From Paenibacillus sp. MMS18-CY102 (GTDB lineage Bacteria; Bacillota; Bacilli; Paenibacillales; Paenibacillaceae): 46,989 bases of DNA. Below, in pieces: positions 1 through 8,648 of the stretch. Below the pieces are notes generated by a model. That model searched no databases, was not told where the DNA came from, and was given only the letters and a program-made list of their open reading frames with translations. Location of the stretch: NCBI RefSeq assembly GCF_009789195.1, contig NZ_WSTC01000041.1, forward strand, positions 1-46,989, given 5' to 3'. Position 1 is the first letter of the stretch; each line of letters opens with the position of its first letter. Made by a program: the position numbers and the translations under genes.

Positions 1-54
1 CATTGAGGGTTTCTGCGTGTCTTCTTTTTCGGGGCAAGGTCACGGTAGAACGTG

Positions 55-73
55 CCCCCCCCCCCCCCCCCCC
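55..73. repeat. Poly-C tract, 19 nt
   Basis: Nineteen consecutive C residues on the plus strand. Runs of this length are rare in a genome of moderate GC. Tracts like this slip during replication and are also common places for sequencing or assembly error. No gene can be assigned to it, so a phase-variation role is not supported here. Confidence 0.9.
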
Positions 74-342
74 TGAGGAATAACCCCATATTAGAAACAA
101 CTCTCCAAACATCCTACTTTCACCCTGTTTGTGCTGGTTGAGGCATTATCTCGTATCACAAGCGAATCTAATATCAAAAAAAGGCTAAAACGACTAAGGC
201 GCGCGGTTTGGAAGTAGTTTGTGGATTGCATGGAGGAATTTAACCTAAAATAAGAGCCTATACAGGAAAAAAAGACGAAGCCACCCTTTAACTATATATC
301 TCTATATTGTAGAGTAATTTTACTATTTACATCTCATTTGCA

Positions 343-407
343 AAATAAAAAAAACCGTTTTTCAGTAAAGATGGAAGTAAGATCAACCATCTACGAAGGA
401 ACGGTTC
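343..407 (-). terminator. Probable terminator of the lipoprotein/membrane-protein pair
   Basis: Read on the minus strand, AACCGTT (406-400) pairs with AACGGTT (359-353), with an inner stem AGATGG/CCATCT (392-387 with 374-369). The outer 3' arm runs into a stretch of T. It lies about 60 bp downstream of the stop codon at 467. The two-tier stem with an internal loop is less compact than a standard intrinsic terminator. Confidence 0.6.
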
Positions 408-466
408 TTTGTACATTCAACATACCATGGACTAACTTCATCGACGGTCTCTTCAAATGGGAGGGC

Positions 467-922
467 CTACCTTTGAGACAACCCTTTCCTTTTTAGACTA
501 ATGAACCCTTTTACAAAAATTAAGATAACTCCTATCATAACAAACACCAAGTATTGAATTGCTGATTTAATATTAGAAAAGTTTTCGCTACTCTGAATTA
601 AGTCCAAGTATTGCTCTTCGAAACGCTCCAAATTACTATTCGAGGGCTGAAGCTCTCGTGCTTTTAAATGATATAGATCTGACAAATAACTTGATAAAAT
701 AAAGGCACTCATAAGCAAAACAGTTCCAACAATCGAGTATAAAAGAGCCCTTTTTAACTTAGGAGGTTGAGAGAAGAAGCTTTCAAATAAAGGTTGTACT
801 TTAGGAAAAATAAGCAAATAAGTAATTACAAATAAAATTATGATTACTAAATTAACGCTCCACAAATAAAACAAACAAGCAAAAAAGCAATAACCAACAA
901 AAAGATTCGCGTTATTTTTCAT
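467..922 (-). CDS. Small integral membrane protein of unknown function
   Basis: Unrecognised 151-residue protein. It has a long hydrophobic N-terminal stretch (about residues 6-38, one or two membrane spans), a second span at about 60-80, a polar segment rich in Glu, Asn and Ser, and a last span at about 124-142 followed by a basic tail (KRKG). The ATG at 922 was chosen because AAGGGGG lies five bases upstream; a longer reading with an earlier ATG lacks such a site. It overlaps the 3' end of the preceding lipoprotein gene by 11 bp, so the two are very probably cotranscribed and translationally coupled. A role as membrane partner of that lipoprotein is inference from the overlap only. Confidence 0.7.
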   Translation of the reverse strand: MKNNANLFVGYCFFACLFYLWSVNLVIIILFVITYLLIFPKVQPLFESFFSQPPKLKRALLYSIVGTVLLMSAFILSSYLSDLYHLKARELQPSNSNLERFEEQYLDLIQSSENFSNIKSAIQYLVFVMIGVILIFVKGFISLKRKGLSQR

Positions 923-2621
923 TATGCCCCCTTGAACGTTCATCTGAATCAATATTCCCTTTACTCATGTAGATTAACCCTCTTAAGAAAAAAGCATTAC
1001 TTTCATCTTTAATTAATGTCAATTGTTCGTTTAAGAAGTTATCTAAAGACACTAATTCCTTAGATAACAAATCCTCTAATTTAAAATATCGAATGATCTT
1101 CGAAGCGACATAGGTTGCCTCTAACGAGGGGGAGTTATCATAGGAATTAAACTTAAATCCTCCCTTGGGGTGAATATATTGTAACACACTCTCCTTTATA
1201 ATATCACTATCTACGTGGCTCCCTAAGTAGTACTGCAATACAAAGTATTGATATAACTGCTCGATATTAATTTCATTTATATTGTCTAGTTTGTATTGAT
1301 TAAATAATGATTTGCTGCTTTCACTTCCTTCATACTGACCAAGTTGTACACCTAATATTTTTGCGGATTCAAACAATGCTGTAATAGACAATATATTAAT
1401 TTCTTCTCCACTTAAGAGTTTAATTCTACTTAATAAATAACGCTTTGCATTATTTATTAATTCCTTGTCACCTAATACGATAATACTTTTTGAAATAATT
1501 CTGAACTTTAAATCTAAAAATGTATTGAACGAATCCGAATTCTCAATTTGAGTAAGTAGAGATGAATAATAGTTCTTAATTCCTGATAAATTAAGTTCAT
1601 TAATCTGACTTAGTTCTCTGGCTATAAATAAACCATACATTGTTGTATTTTCATTAATGATCCCTTCTAGAGAATTCCAACCGTTATTAAAATAAGTACT
1701 TTCGAAATTAGATTCTAACTTCTCTTTCTCCTTTTCGTTTATTCTGCCTTTAAATATAACGGAGTATTTGTATAAAATTTCCAGACTAGTCCCCTCACCA
1801 CTAAAATACTGGTCAAAAGAATAAAGTAACTTATCTTCCGTTATATTAATATTAATATCAACAGGAACTGTTGAAGATATCATTTTGATTTGATACCACA
1901 TATGAGTATTTCTAAACAAATCTTTTGAATCAAATATATCTGTAGATAATCCTTTTATTACATCTTTGAATTGAATCAAAAGTTCTTCTGGAATAGTTTC
2001 TTTTAACATAATCAAGTAATATACGTGATTTATTTTACTCATATCTGAATCTAAAGCAGAATATTCATTGTTAATGTAATGTAGAACCTTTTTTTTATTC
2101 GGTATCTCCATCTTTAATAAATCATAAATTCTAATCGCCCATAGCGTTGAAATGAGTGGGTCTTTAATTTCATCATCACTAATAAAAGAACCATCGGATT
2201 GTTGTCGCGCTTTAAAATGACTATCAATATTCTGTTGGTATCTTGTCGGAACATTCGATTCAAGTTCATTATATATTTCTAGCTGAAATATTAGAGCATA
2301 CTCTGGGGGTACCCCCTCTAACCACTCAGTATTCGCTTTATCAGTAGAATGTACAGGTTGAACAAGTTCTACAGAGTTCATCCAATCAATTATTTCACTT
2401 TTATGCGGGATTTTAATGTCTAGTTTGTTTAAAGTTTTAAGTGTCCACAAAGTTGTGTAAATACTCGGTTTACCATCTTTAAAACCAGCTATATGCCCGA
2501 GATCAGCATAACGCTGTTTTAAAACAGGATCCATAGCGGCAGCTTGCTGTCCAATTGATGAAGCGTTACTACACCCAGTAAGCAGAATTGCCAGCACTAT
2601 CAGACTTAGTAGTCCTTTCAC
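912..2621 (-). CDS. Lipoprotein with alpha/alpha-toroid (terpenoid cyclase/prenyltransferase-like) repeats
   Basis: About 569 residues. The N-terminus is a clear type II signal peptide: a short basic start, a hydrophobic core and the lipobox LTGC followed by SN, so the mature protein should be lipid-anchored outside the cell. Several segments have the pattern of alpha/alpha-toroid repeats: DGKPSIYTTLWTLKTL near the start, DGSFI...LISTLWAIRIY at about 150-170, and GGFKF...SLEATYVASKII near the end. The Asp residues needed for cyclase chemistry are not obvious, so a binding or structural role is as likely as catalysis. GTG at 2621 is preferred over GTG at 2630 because GAGG stands eight bases upstream. 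It precedes and overlaps the small membrane-protein gene. The function is unknown. Confidence 0.7.
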   Translation of the reverse strand: MKGLLSLIVLAILLTGCSNASSIGQQAAAMDPVLKQRYADLGHIAGFKDGKPSIYTTLWTLKTLNKLDIKIPHKSEIIDWMNSVELVQPVHSTDKANTEWLEGVPPEYALIFQLEIYNELESNVPTRYQQNIDSHFKARQQSDGSFISDDEIKDPLISTLWAIRIYDLLKMEIPNKKKVLHYINNEYSALDSDMSKINHVYYLIMLKETIPEELLIQFKDVIKGLSTDIFDSKDLFRNTHMWYQIKMISSTVPVDININITEDKLLYSFDQYFSGEGTSLEILYKYSVIFKGRINEKEKEKLESNFESTYFNNGWNSLEGIINENTTMYGLFIARELSQINELNLSGIKNYYSSLLTQIENSDSFNTFLDLKFRIISKSIIVLGDKELINNAKRYLLSRIKLLSGEEINILSITALFESAKILGVQLGQYEGSESSKSLFNQYKLDNINEINIEQLYQYFVLQYYLGSHVDSDIIKESVLQYIHPKGGFKFNSYDNSPSLEATYVASKIIRYFKLEDLLSKELVSLDNFLNEQLTLIKDESNAFFLRGLIYMSKGNIDSDERSRGHNEK

Positions 2622-2762
2622 TTTTGCCACCTCTTACTTCGTTCTCTTCTAATTAGGTTCCCGACAACATTTAACGCAAATATACAGCAAGATGATCCTT
2701 TACTGCGAGGCGGAGATTCTCTACTTAAGGTCTATGTCCACTAAGCCTTAAGCCAAAACATC

Positions 2763-2810
2763 GTATGAAACAATCAAAAGCACCATTGGGTGCTTTTGAT
2801 TATTTCATAC
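2763..2810 (-). terminator. Strong hairpin terminator downstream of the small secreted protein
   Basis: A near-perfect inverted repeat: GTATGAAA and AATCAAAAGCACC pair with GGTGCTTTTGATT and TTTCATAC, giving 13 + 8 bp with one C/A mismatch and a loop of four bases. It sits ten bases past the stop codon at 2820, and its A/T-rich outer arms supply the U-rich end in either direction. Confidence 0.8.
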
Positions 2811-2819
2811 CAGAAAGCT

Positions 2820-3305
2820 CTAAGAAGATGTATCTAAACCATGGTCTCCATTAGCGGTAACATGTTCATAAATATCTCCATCCGGAATTTTTATCCATCC
2901 ACTAGCTACAACTGTAGCTGTACTGATTGTCCAAGAAGAGAAGGATTCACTAATACTTGTTGAAACATTTATCGCATTGCATCCATTTTGAGTGGCCTGC
3001 TCCTGATATGGCAATCCGCCCTCACTAAATCCAGCATATCTCGTTATGGAAGCCTTAGCATAAATTTTCATTTCAACATCATCACAGTATCCTCCGTCCC
3101 ACACAGACGAAGCCCACCCAGAAAAATTAACAGTAGTTGTAGGTAAGTCAAACGAAATTGTTCCCTGGGATCTGACGTGAAACCCCCCTATCTTGGTTCC
3201 ATCAAGATTCCAAGTCGTACTTGTCGGATTCGCCGCAAAAGCATTTGATGCGAAAGAAACCATCATAACTGACCCCAATAGCAATGCACCTATTTTTTTT
3301 CTCAT
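2820..3305 (-). CDS. Small secreted protein of unknown function
   Basis: 161 residues beginning with a Sec signal peptide (MRKK, hydrophobic core, SNAFA cleavage site near residue 24-25). The mature part is rich in Ser, Thr, Trp and Gly with alternating hydrophobic positions, consistent with a small beta-sandwich. It has two cysteines (in GGYCDD and NGCNAI) that could form one disulfide. There is no sorting signal. An AGGAGG site lies seven bases before the ATG. The gene is monocistronic, bounded by its own terminator, and precedes the lipoprotein/membrane-protein pair on the same strand. I do not recognise the family; bacteriocin-like or surface-layer accessory roles cannot be told apart from sequence. 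Confidence 0.75.
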   Translation of the reverse strand: MRKKIGALLLGSVMMVSFASNAFAANPTSTTWNLDGTKIGGFHVRSQGTISFDLPTTTVNFSGWASSVWDGGYCDDVEMKIYAKASITRYAGFSEGGLPYQEQATQNGCNAINVSTSISESFSSWTISTATVVASGWIKIPDGDIYEHVTANGDHGLDTSS

Positions 3306-3457
3306 AAAACTACCTCCTGTTTATATTATTTATTACAGAGATAATTGAAACACGATTTGCTTAATCAAGTAATATCTACGATATAACAATTTTGTTAGAA
3401 CAATGAAATAATGTATTGAATGACCACCCAAATTGACCACAGCATCTCGTAGTGAAT

Positions 3458-3505
3458 GCGAGAAATAGCCCCCACTTTATACACAAGATGAGGGCTATTT
3501 TTCGC
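3458..3505. terminator. Terminator-like hairpin
   Basis: GCGA-AAATAGCCC (3458-3472 region) pairs with GGGCTATTT-TCGC (3492-3505) around a loop of about 20 bases. Both outer arms are A/T-rich. No gene ends immediately beside it, so which transcript it serves is not clear. Confidence 0.45.
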
Positions 3506-3721
3506 AATTTAATCTATAAACACCAGACAATTCAGCAGCAATCAATCCACCCACAAAAGCTGTTTGTCTAGCACTCCCAGATCCTTTAGACCGGAAAGCT
3601 AAGGCACCTGCTCGAAGAGATACTGAAAGTACTAGAACCGATTCTTAGACTTAGCATCCGAAACCACTTGAACAGGAACAAAGAACACCAGTTTAAATTC
3701 GTGAAGAAAGTGGCGCTGCGC

Positions 3722-3767
3722 ATAGAAAAATCCTCCTCTATTTAGCTTTTGAGGAGGATTTTTCTAT
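3722..3767. terminator. Perfect 17-bp hairpin, bidirectional terminator-like
   Basis: ATAGAAAAATCCTCCTC (3722-3738) is perfectly complementary to GAGGAGGATTTTTCTAT (3751-3767) with a 12-base loop. The run of five T in the 3' arm on either strand fits an intrinsic terminator. It follows the possible plus-strand gene remnant at 3590-3744 and also lies downstream of prfB. Confidence 0.6.
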
Positions 3768-3818
3768 GATGTGCTCAATGGGAAGGGGTGATGTACACCA
3801 CCTCTTGCTTTCACGCAA

Positions 3819-3845
3819 AACGCACAGTGTGTAACACTGTGCGTT
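3819..3845 (-). terminator. prfB terminator
   Basis: AACGCACAGTGT and ACACTGTGCGTT form a perfect 12-bp stem with a three-base loop. It starts about 20 bp after the prfB stop codon and runs into TTTT on the minus strand. Confidence 0.75.
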
Positions 3846-3865
3846 CCTAAATCTATTTTATAAAG

Positions 3866-4973
3866 CTATTCATGCCGAATCTGGCTCCGCAAATACCCAT
3901 CGATAAACGCATCCAGATCTCCGTCCATTACAGCACCAACGTTACCCGTCTCCACCGACGTACGATGGTCCTTGACCATGCTGTACGGATGGAACACGTA
4001 GGAGCGAATCTGGCTGCCCCATGCGATATCAGATTGCTCGCCGCGAATCTCAGCAAGATGCTTTTGCTGCTCTTCGATTTTGCGCTCATAGAGCTTGGAA
4101 CGGAGCATTTTCATCGCTTGCTCGCGGTTCTGGATCTGGGAACGCTGCGTCTGGCAGGCTACGATGATGCCGGAAGGGATATGCGTAATCCGGATGGCAG
4201 ACTCCGTCTTATTGACGTGCTGGCCGCCTGCGCCGCTGGCACGGTACGTATCGACCTTCAGGTCTTCCGTCCGGATTTCAATCTCGATGTCATCATCGAT
4301 TTCCGGCATAACGTCACAAGATACGAACGACGTATGGCGGCGTCCCGAGGAGTCAAACGGCGAGATGCGAACGAGGCGATGGACGCCCTTCTCCGCTTTG
4401 AGATACCCGTAGGCGTTATAGCCTTTGACCGAGATCGTTACGCTCTTAATGCCCGCTTCATCGCCTGGCAAATAGTCGAGCAGTTCGACCTTGAAGCCGC
4501 TCTTCTCCGCCCAACGCGTGTACATCCGGTAGAGCATCTGGCCCCAGTCCTGCGACTCGGTGCCGCCAGCGCCCGGGTGAAGCTCTAGAATCGCGTTCAG
4601 CTTGTCGTAAGGCTGGTTCAGCAGCAACGTCAGCTCAAAGTCGCTGATGCGCTTCACAAGCGATTCTACGCCGTCTGTCAGCTCAGACTCGAATGAATCG
4701 TCGCCTTCTTCCTCCGCCATCTCCAGCATCGTGGAGAGATCGTCATGATCCCCTGCGAGCTTCTCGTACTTCTCCACCGTCGACTTGACCGCGTTCATCT
4801 CGGAAATAACGGCTTGCGCCTTATCATTATCATCCCAGAAGTCTGGTGCCGTCATCTTCTCTTCGAAGTTGGCGATGATCTCTTGCTTAAGGTCTAAGTC
4901 AAAGAGACCCCCTGAGTTCTTGGAGCCGCTTCGCCATCTCACGCAGGTCTTGTTTCACCTTAATGTCTATCAT
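3866..4973 (-). CDS. prfB: Peptide chain release factor 2 (with programmed +1 frameshift)
   Basis: RF2 recognises UGA and UAA stop codons and triggers peptide release on the ribosome. The SPF tripeptide that reads the stop codon is visible (in [12 protein letters not shown]), as is the catalytic GGQ motif ([13 protein letters not shown]). Translation starts at ATG 4973 (GAGGTGA eight bases upstream). It reads 24 codons, meets an in-frame TGA at 4901-4899, and must shift +1 to continue to 3866, giving about 368 residues, the normal family length. A start at 4942 in the downstream frame gives a nonsense N-terminus and is wrong. The gene lies after secA but is separated from it by a terminator. 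Confidence 0.95.
4898..4913 (-). promoter_or_regulatory. prfB +1 programmed frameshift site
   Basis: On the minus strand the codons are AGG GGG TCT CTT TGA C. This is the classical arrangement: an internal Shine-Dalgarno-like AGGGGG just upstream of the slippery CTT, a poor-context UGA, then C. When RF2 is scarce the ribosome pauses at UGA and slips to GAC, restoring the reading frame and making more RF2. Confidence 0.95.
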
Positions 4974-5040
4974 GGTTATCGCTTCACCTCAATCTGTATG
5001 TTCCCGTCCTACACGTTATGCCGCATAGGCGCTGGACGTG

Positions 5041-5084
5041 AAAAGAAAGGCGGACAACGCCGAATGCCTCGAACGCGTCCGCCT
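5041..5084 (-). terminator. secA terminator
   Basis: AGGCGGAC (5048-5055) pairs with GTCCGCCT (5077-5084). Read on the minus strand, the stem is followed by TTTCTTTT. It lies 20 bp after the secA stop codon and separates secA from prfB. Confidence 0.75.
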
Positions 5085-5104
5085 GCCGTTAACTCACCGT
5101 TTTC

Positions 5105-7615
5105 TTACTTGCCGTGGCACAGCTTATACTTCTTGCCGCTGCCACAAGGGCATGGATCGTTGCGGCCAATACGCTCTGCATCATCCTTTTGAACCGGACG
5201 CTTCGCTGCTGGTTCCCCGCTGCCGCCGGACTCCGTCTGGCCCTTCGCCACTTCTTGGCGCTCAAGATTATTCTCGACATGCGCCTTCATAATATACTTC
5301 GTAATCTCTTCTTGAATGTTCTCGATCATTTCCTTGAACATCTCGAATCCTTCGAATTGGTATTCACGAAGTGGGTCCGTACCGCCGTATGCACGGAGGT
5401 GGATGCCTTGGCGAAGCTGGTCCATCGCGTCGATATGATCCATCCACTTAGAGTCAACTGCACGGAGTACGACAACCTTCTCGAACTCACGCATCGTTTC
5501 CTCGCCAATCAACTCTTCGCGCTCATCGTACAGCTGTTGCACTTTATCGAACAGCAGCTCGATGATCTCTTCTTTTTCCTTGCCCCACAGCTCGTCTTTC
5601 GTGATCGTGTCTTCTTTCAGCAAGTTTCCGTGTGCGTAATCTACAATTGCCTGCAGATCCCACTCCTCCGGAATATCGCCTTCGCAATGCGCTTCGACGA
5701 TCCGTTCTACTACCGGCTTGATCATGTCCGTCGCGATTTGGCGAATGTTCTCAGACTCCAATACTTCGCGGCGCTGTTTATAAATGATTTCGCGCTGCTG
5801 GTTCATAACGTCATCGTACTGCAAGACGACTTTCCGCATATCGAAGTTGTTGCCTTCGACGCGCTTCTGAGCCGATTCAACTGCACGGGAAATCATCCGG
5901 CTCTCGATCGGTTGGTCTTCGTCAAAACCAAGGCGCTCCATCATGCCCATGATGTTCTCTGCACCGAAGCGGCGCATCAGCTCATCCTCGAGCGACAGGT
6001 AGAACTGGGACGAGCCTGGGTCGCCTTGGCGTCCCGCACGGCCACGCAGCTGGTTGTCGATCCGGCGGCTCTCATGGCGCTCCGTACCGATAATGTGCAA
6101 GCCGCCTGTTTCTGGAACTGCCTCGCCGAGCAAAATATCCGTACCCCGGCCAGCCATGTTCGTAGCGATCGTAACCGAGCCCGCTTGGCCAGCGCGCGAA
6201 ATAATTTCCGCCTCTTCCGCATGGTACTTCGCATTCAGTACCTTGTGCGTAACTCCGCGTTTCTTAAGCATCTCGGAGACACGCTCTGAGTTCTCAATCG
6301 ACACCGTACCGACGAGCACTGGTTGGTTGTTTGCGTGGCGTTTTACAATTTCCTCAACTACTGCCTTGAACTTGCCGTTCTCCGACTTGTAGACCACGTC
6401 TGGCGAGTCCTGGCGAATGTTCGTACGGTTCGTCGGAATCTGGACAACCTCGAGTCCATAAATCTTCTTGAACTCCTCTTCCTCCGTCTTCGCCGTACCC
6501 GTCATGCCCGCCAGCTTGCGGTACATACGGAAGTAGTTCTGGAACGTAATCGTCGCGAGCGTCATGCTCTCGTTCTGAACCTTAATCTGTTCCTTCGCCT
6601 CGATCGCTTGATGCAAGCCATCGCTATAACGGCGTCCCGCCATCAGGCGGCCTGTAAATTCGTCAACGATAATAACTTCTTCGTCTTGTACAACATAATC
6701 AACATCGCGGCGCATAATGAAGGTAGCCTTCAACGCCTGTTGAATGTGGTGGTTTAAAAGTACATGTGCGTGATCATATAAGTTATCGATGCCAAATGCA
6801 CGCTCTGCCTTCTCGACACCCGCTTCAGTCAGCGTTACGTTACGCAGCTTAATGTCAATCGTAAAGTCTTCCTCTTGCTTCATGCGGCTAACGAACCGGT
6901 CAGCTGCAAAATACATCTCCGTCGACTTCGCAGCTTGGCCCGAAATGATGAGCGGCGTACGTGCTTCGTCAATCAGAATAGAGTCCACTTCGTCTATGAT
7001 GGCAAAGTACAACGGGCGTTGTACCATTTGTTCCTTATAAAGAACCATGTTATCGCGCAAGTAGTCAAAGCCATATTCGTTATTCGTGCCGTACGTAATG
7101 TCGCAAGCGTAAGCCTCTTGCTTCTCTGCGTGCGTCAAGCCGTGCAGGTTACAGCCGACCGTAAGGCCGAGAAACTCGTAGACTTGGCCCATGAGCTGGC
7201 TATCCCGCTGTGCGAGGTAGTCATTGACCGTAATAACGTGAACACCTTTGCCCAGCAACGCGTTTAGGTAAACTGGAAGCGTACCAACGAGCGTTTTGCC
7301 TTCGCCGGTCTTCATCTCTGCGATCTTGCCGTCATGGAGCACCATACCGCCGATCAGCTGCACGTCAAAGTGGCGCATGCCGAGTGTACGCTTCGCCGCT
7401 TCACGAACCGTAGCAAATGCCTCCGGCAAGATGTCGTCAATCTCCTCGCCCTTCGCAAGGCGCTCTTTGAACTCCTGCGTTTTTGCACGCAGCGCTTCGT
7501 CCGACAGCCCTGTAAACTGTGGCTCTATTGCGTTAATTTGTTCGACCGTACGCATCAACCGTTTAACTTCACGTTCGTTCGCATCGCCAAATATTTTCTT
7601 CACTAATCCGAGCAT
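5105..7615 (-). CDS. secA: Preprotein translocase ATPase SecA
   Basis: SecA drives preproteins through the SecYEG channel using ATP. The 836-residue product matches the usual Bacillales length. Visible features are Walker A MKTGEGKT at about 101-108, the Walker B/DEAD-type [14 protein letters not shown] at about 207, the helicase motif [10 protein letters not shown] in the second nucleotide-binding fold, and the C-terminal zinc motif [13 protein letters not shown], which binds SecB or ribosomes. ATG at 7615 ([10 protein letters not shown]) is preferred to the TTG two codons earlier because it fits the AAGGTAGGG site and the N-terminus typical of the family. It lies between hpf and prfB as in B. 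subtilis. Confidence 0.97.
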   Translation of the reverse strand: MLGLVKKIFGDANEREVKRLMRTVEQINAIEPQFTGLSDEALRAKTQEFKERLAKGEEIDDILPEAFATVREAAKRTLGMRHFDVQLIGGMVLHDGKIAEMKTGEGKTLVGTLPVYLNALLGKGVHVITVNDYLAQRDSQLMGQVYEFLGLTVGCNLHGLTHAEKQEAYACDITYGTNNEYGFDYLRDNMVLYKEQMVQRPLYFAIIDEVDSILIDEARTPLIISGQAAKSTEMYFAADRFVSRMKQEEDFTIDIKLRNVTLTEAGVEKAERAFGIDNLYDHAHVLLNHHIQQALKATFIMRRDVDYVVQDEEVIIVDEFTGRLMAGRRYSDGLHQAIEAKEQIKVQNESMTLATITFQNYFRMYRKLAGMTGTAKTEEEEFKKIYGLEVVQIPTNRTNIRQDSPDVVYKSENGKFKAVVEEIVKRHANNQPVLVGTVSIENSERVSEMLKKRGVTHKVLNAKYHAEEAEIISRAGQAGSVTIATNMAGRGTDILLGEAVPETGGLHIIGTERHESRRIDNQLRGRAGRQGDPGSSQFYLSLEDELMRRFGAENIMGMMERLGFDEDQPIESRMISRAVESAQKRVEGNNFDMRKVVLQYDDVMNQQREIIYKQRREVLESENIRQIATDMIKPVVERIVEAHCEGDIPEEWDLQAIVDYAHGNLLKEDTITKDELWGKEKEEIIELLFDKVQQLYDEREELIGEETMREFEKVVVLRAVDSKWMDHIDAMDQLRQGIHLRAYGGTDPLREYQFEGFEMFKEMIENIQEEITKYIMKAHVENNLERQEVAKGQTESGGSGEPAAKRPVQKDDAERIGRNDPCPCGSGKKYKLCHGK

Positions 7616-7658
7616 CAGCAACCGCCCTACCTTTCATCGTACCCCGTATTCAAATACG

Positions 7659-7847
7659 TCATCTTGCCCGTCGCCGCCTGTCATCATACGGATTCATATG
7701 AGGGCGGGTACGCTTTCTCTCAATGCCTAAATTGTAACAGTTTGAGCACTTTGTCGCAATGTACTTCACAGTGTTTCCAGCATCCAACAGGTATTCCCTG
7801 CAATTAACGCAATAAAGCCCCTTCTCCAGCGGAAAAGGGGCTGCCAT
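7659..7847 (-). CDS. Small zinc-ribbon protein (start uncertain)
   Basis: 62 residues if started at ATG 7847. Two CxxC pairs (CVNC at about 14-17 and CSNC at about 34-37) with the spacing of a zinc ribbon, followed by a very basic Arg-rich tail (ERKRTRPH, DDRRRRAR), point to a small metal- and nucleic-acid-binding protein. The first ten codons coincide with the hairpin that ends hpf, and no good ribosome binding site precedes the ATG. The true start may therefore differ, or expression may depend on readthrough from hpf. It sits between hpf and secA. Function unknown. Confidence 0.5.
   Translation of the reverse strand: MAAPFPLEKGLYCVNCREYLLDAGNTVKYIATKCSNCYNLGIERKRTRPHMNPYDDRRRRAR
7816..7842 (-). 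terminator. hpf terminator-like hairpin
   Basis: AGCCCCTT (7842-7835 on the minus strand) pairs with AAGGGGCT (7823-7816), loop of 11 bases, followed by TTATT. It begins 40 bp past the hpf stop and overlaps the beginning of the small zinc-ribbon reading frame. Confidence 0.6.
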
Positions 7848-7881
7848 ATTCAATGGGATATTTGTTGGTGCGTAATGAGCA

Positions 7882-8427
7882 TTAGCGTTGCTCGATGAGC
7901 CCGTATTTACCGTCGCTACGCTTGTAGACGACATTCACTTCCTTCGTATCAGAGTTGGCAAAGACGAAGAAATTATGCCCAACCATATTCATTTGTAAAA
8001 TCGCTTCCTCCACATCCATCGGTTTGAACGTGAACTGTTTCGTACGGACGACCTCGAAATCCTCCTCTTCATCTAATAGACGGACAGCTGATCCCGAATC
8101 CTTGAAGAAAGTGCGTAGCCCGCTTTCATTGCGGAGTTTGCGATTTACTTTTGTTTTGTGTTTGCGAATTTGACGTTCCAGTTTGTCCACTACCGCGTCG
8201 ATCGAAGCGTACATATCCTCGCTCTTCACTTCAGCACGCAGCATGGCACCCGTCAGCGGTATTGATACCTCAACTGCGTGATATCCTTTGGTTACCGATA
8301 GGGTAACATTCGTTTCGGAGGTTTCTGGTGCTTCAAAATACTTTTCCAGGCGGCTAGTCTTCTTCTCGACGTATTCGCGAAGCGCTTCCGTCACTTGGAT
8401 GTGTTGACCTCGAATATTGTATTTCAT
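7882..8427 (-). CDS. hpf: Long-form ribosome hibernation promoting factor
   Basis: Binds the 30S decoding centre and dimerises ribosomes into inactive 100S particles in stationary phase or stress. The 181-residue length is that of the long form found in Firmicutes. The N-terminal domain (about 1-100) begins MKYNIRGQHIQVTEALREYVEKK and carries the basic helix with RKHKTKVNRKLR. A linker leads to the C-terminal dimerisation domain (VRTKQFTFKPMDVEEAILQMNMVGHNFFVFAN). AAAGGAGGAG precedes the ATG. Its position before secA and prfB matches B. subtilis yvyD. There it is under stress and stationary-phase sigma factors; here only a TATAAT box is evident. Confidence 0.96.
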   Translation of the reverse strand: MKYNIRGQHIQVTEALREYVEKKTSRLEKYFEAPETSETNVTLSVTKGYHAVEVSIPLTGAMLRAEVKSEDMYASIDAVVDKLERQIRKHKTKVNRKLRNESGLRTFFKDSGSAVRLLDEEEDFEVVRTKQFTFKPMDVEEAILQMNMVGHNFFVFANSDTKEVNVVYKRSDGKYGLIEQR

Positions 8428-8453
8428 AGGGCACTCCTCCTTTACTTATTCTT

Positions 8454-8459
8454 ATTATA
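8454..8459 (-). promoter_or_regulatory. hpf promoter -10 box
   Basis: TATAAT on the minus strand about 30 bp upstream of the hpf start. No good TTGACA partner stands 17 bp upstream, so the -35 element and the sigma factor are undetermined. Confidence 0.45.
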
Positions 8460-8587
8460 GCACAGGGCCAGGCTGTAGAACATCTTTATTTTCAGTTATT
8501 TAAGAATTTTCTGAAAATTTTGTTGAAAGAAAGAGAATGCGCTTACTTTATTTATGGATTATGTAACTCCAATGTCGATTGCTGTCA

Positions 8588-8622
8588 TAAAAAAAAGCAG
8601 AGTCGCTGTTACGCGACTCCGC
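8588..8622 (-). terminator. Terminator of the fibronectin-repeat gene
   Basis: GCGGAGTCGC pairs with GCGACTCTGC (one G-U) around a six-base loop, followed on the minus strand by eight T. It begins 27 bp after the stop codon at 8649. Confidence 0.85.
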
Positions 8623-8648
8623 CTTTAATAAGTGCTATTGCTGTTGGT

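Larger units (their letters stand above)
1..466. other. Left flank, no supported gene
   Basis: No convincing coding region is visible. The stretch is AT-rich except for the first 75 bases. It holds a run of 19 C (55-73) and, near its right end, a terminator serving the minus-strand gene pair to the right. On the minus strand a short open stretch runs from the poly-G tract to the window edge, but it is too short to assign. Confidence 0.6.
3306..3865. other. Intergenic region with three hairpins and a possible gene remnant
   Basis: This 560-bp spacer separates prfB from the small secreted-protein gene. It contains three strong inverted repeats (3458-3505, 3722-3767, 3819-3845). In the plus-strand frame starting at 3590, about 44 codons stay open with a coding-like pattern (LRHLLEEILKVLEPILRL), but there is no start codon or ribosome binding site. 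It may be a decayed gene end. The AT-rich part next to 3306 should hold the promoter of the secreted-protein gene. Confidence 0.5.

Noticed and set aside
4899-4973. prfB as a frameshifted pseudogene
   Set aside because: The TGA is in the canonical programmed frameshift context, and the rest of the protein with SPF and GGQ is intact.
3872-7730. Many plus-strand reading frames opposite prfB and secA
   Set aside because: They mirror highly conserved genes on the minus strand, have no ribosome binding sites and have low-quality protein composition.
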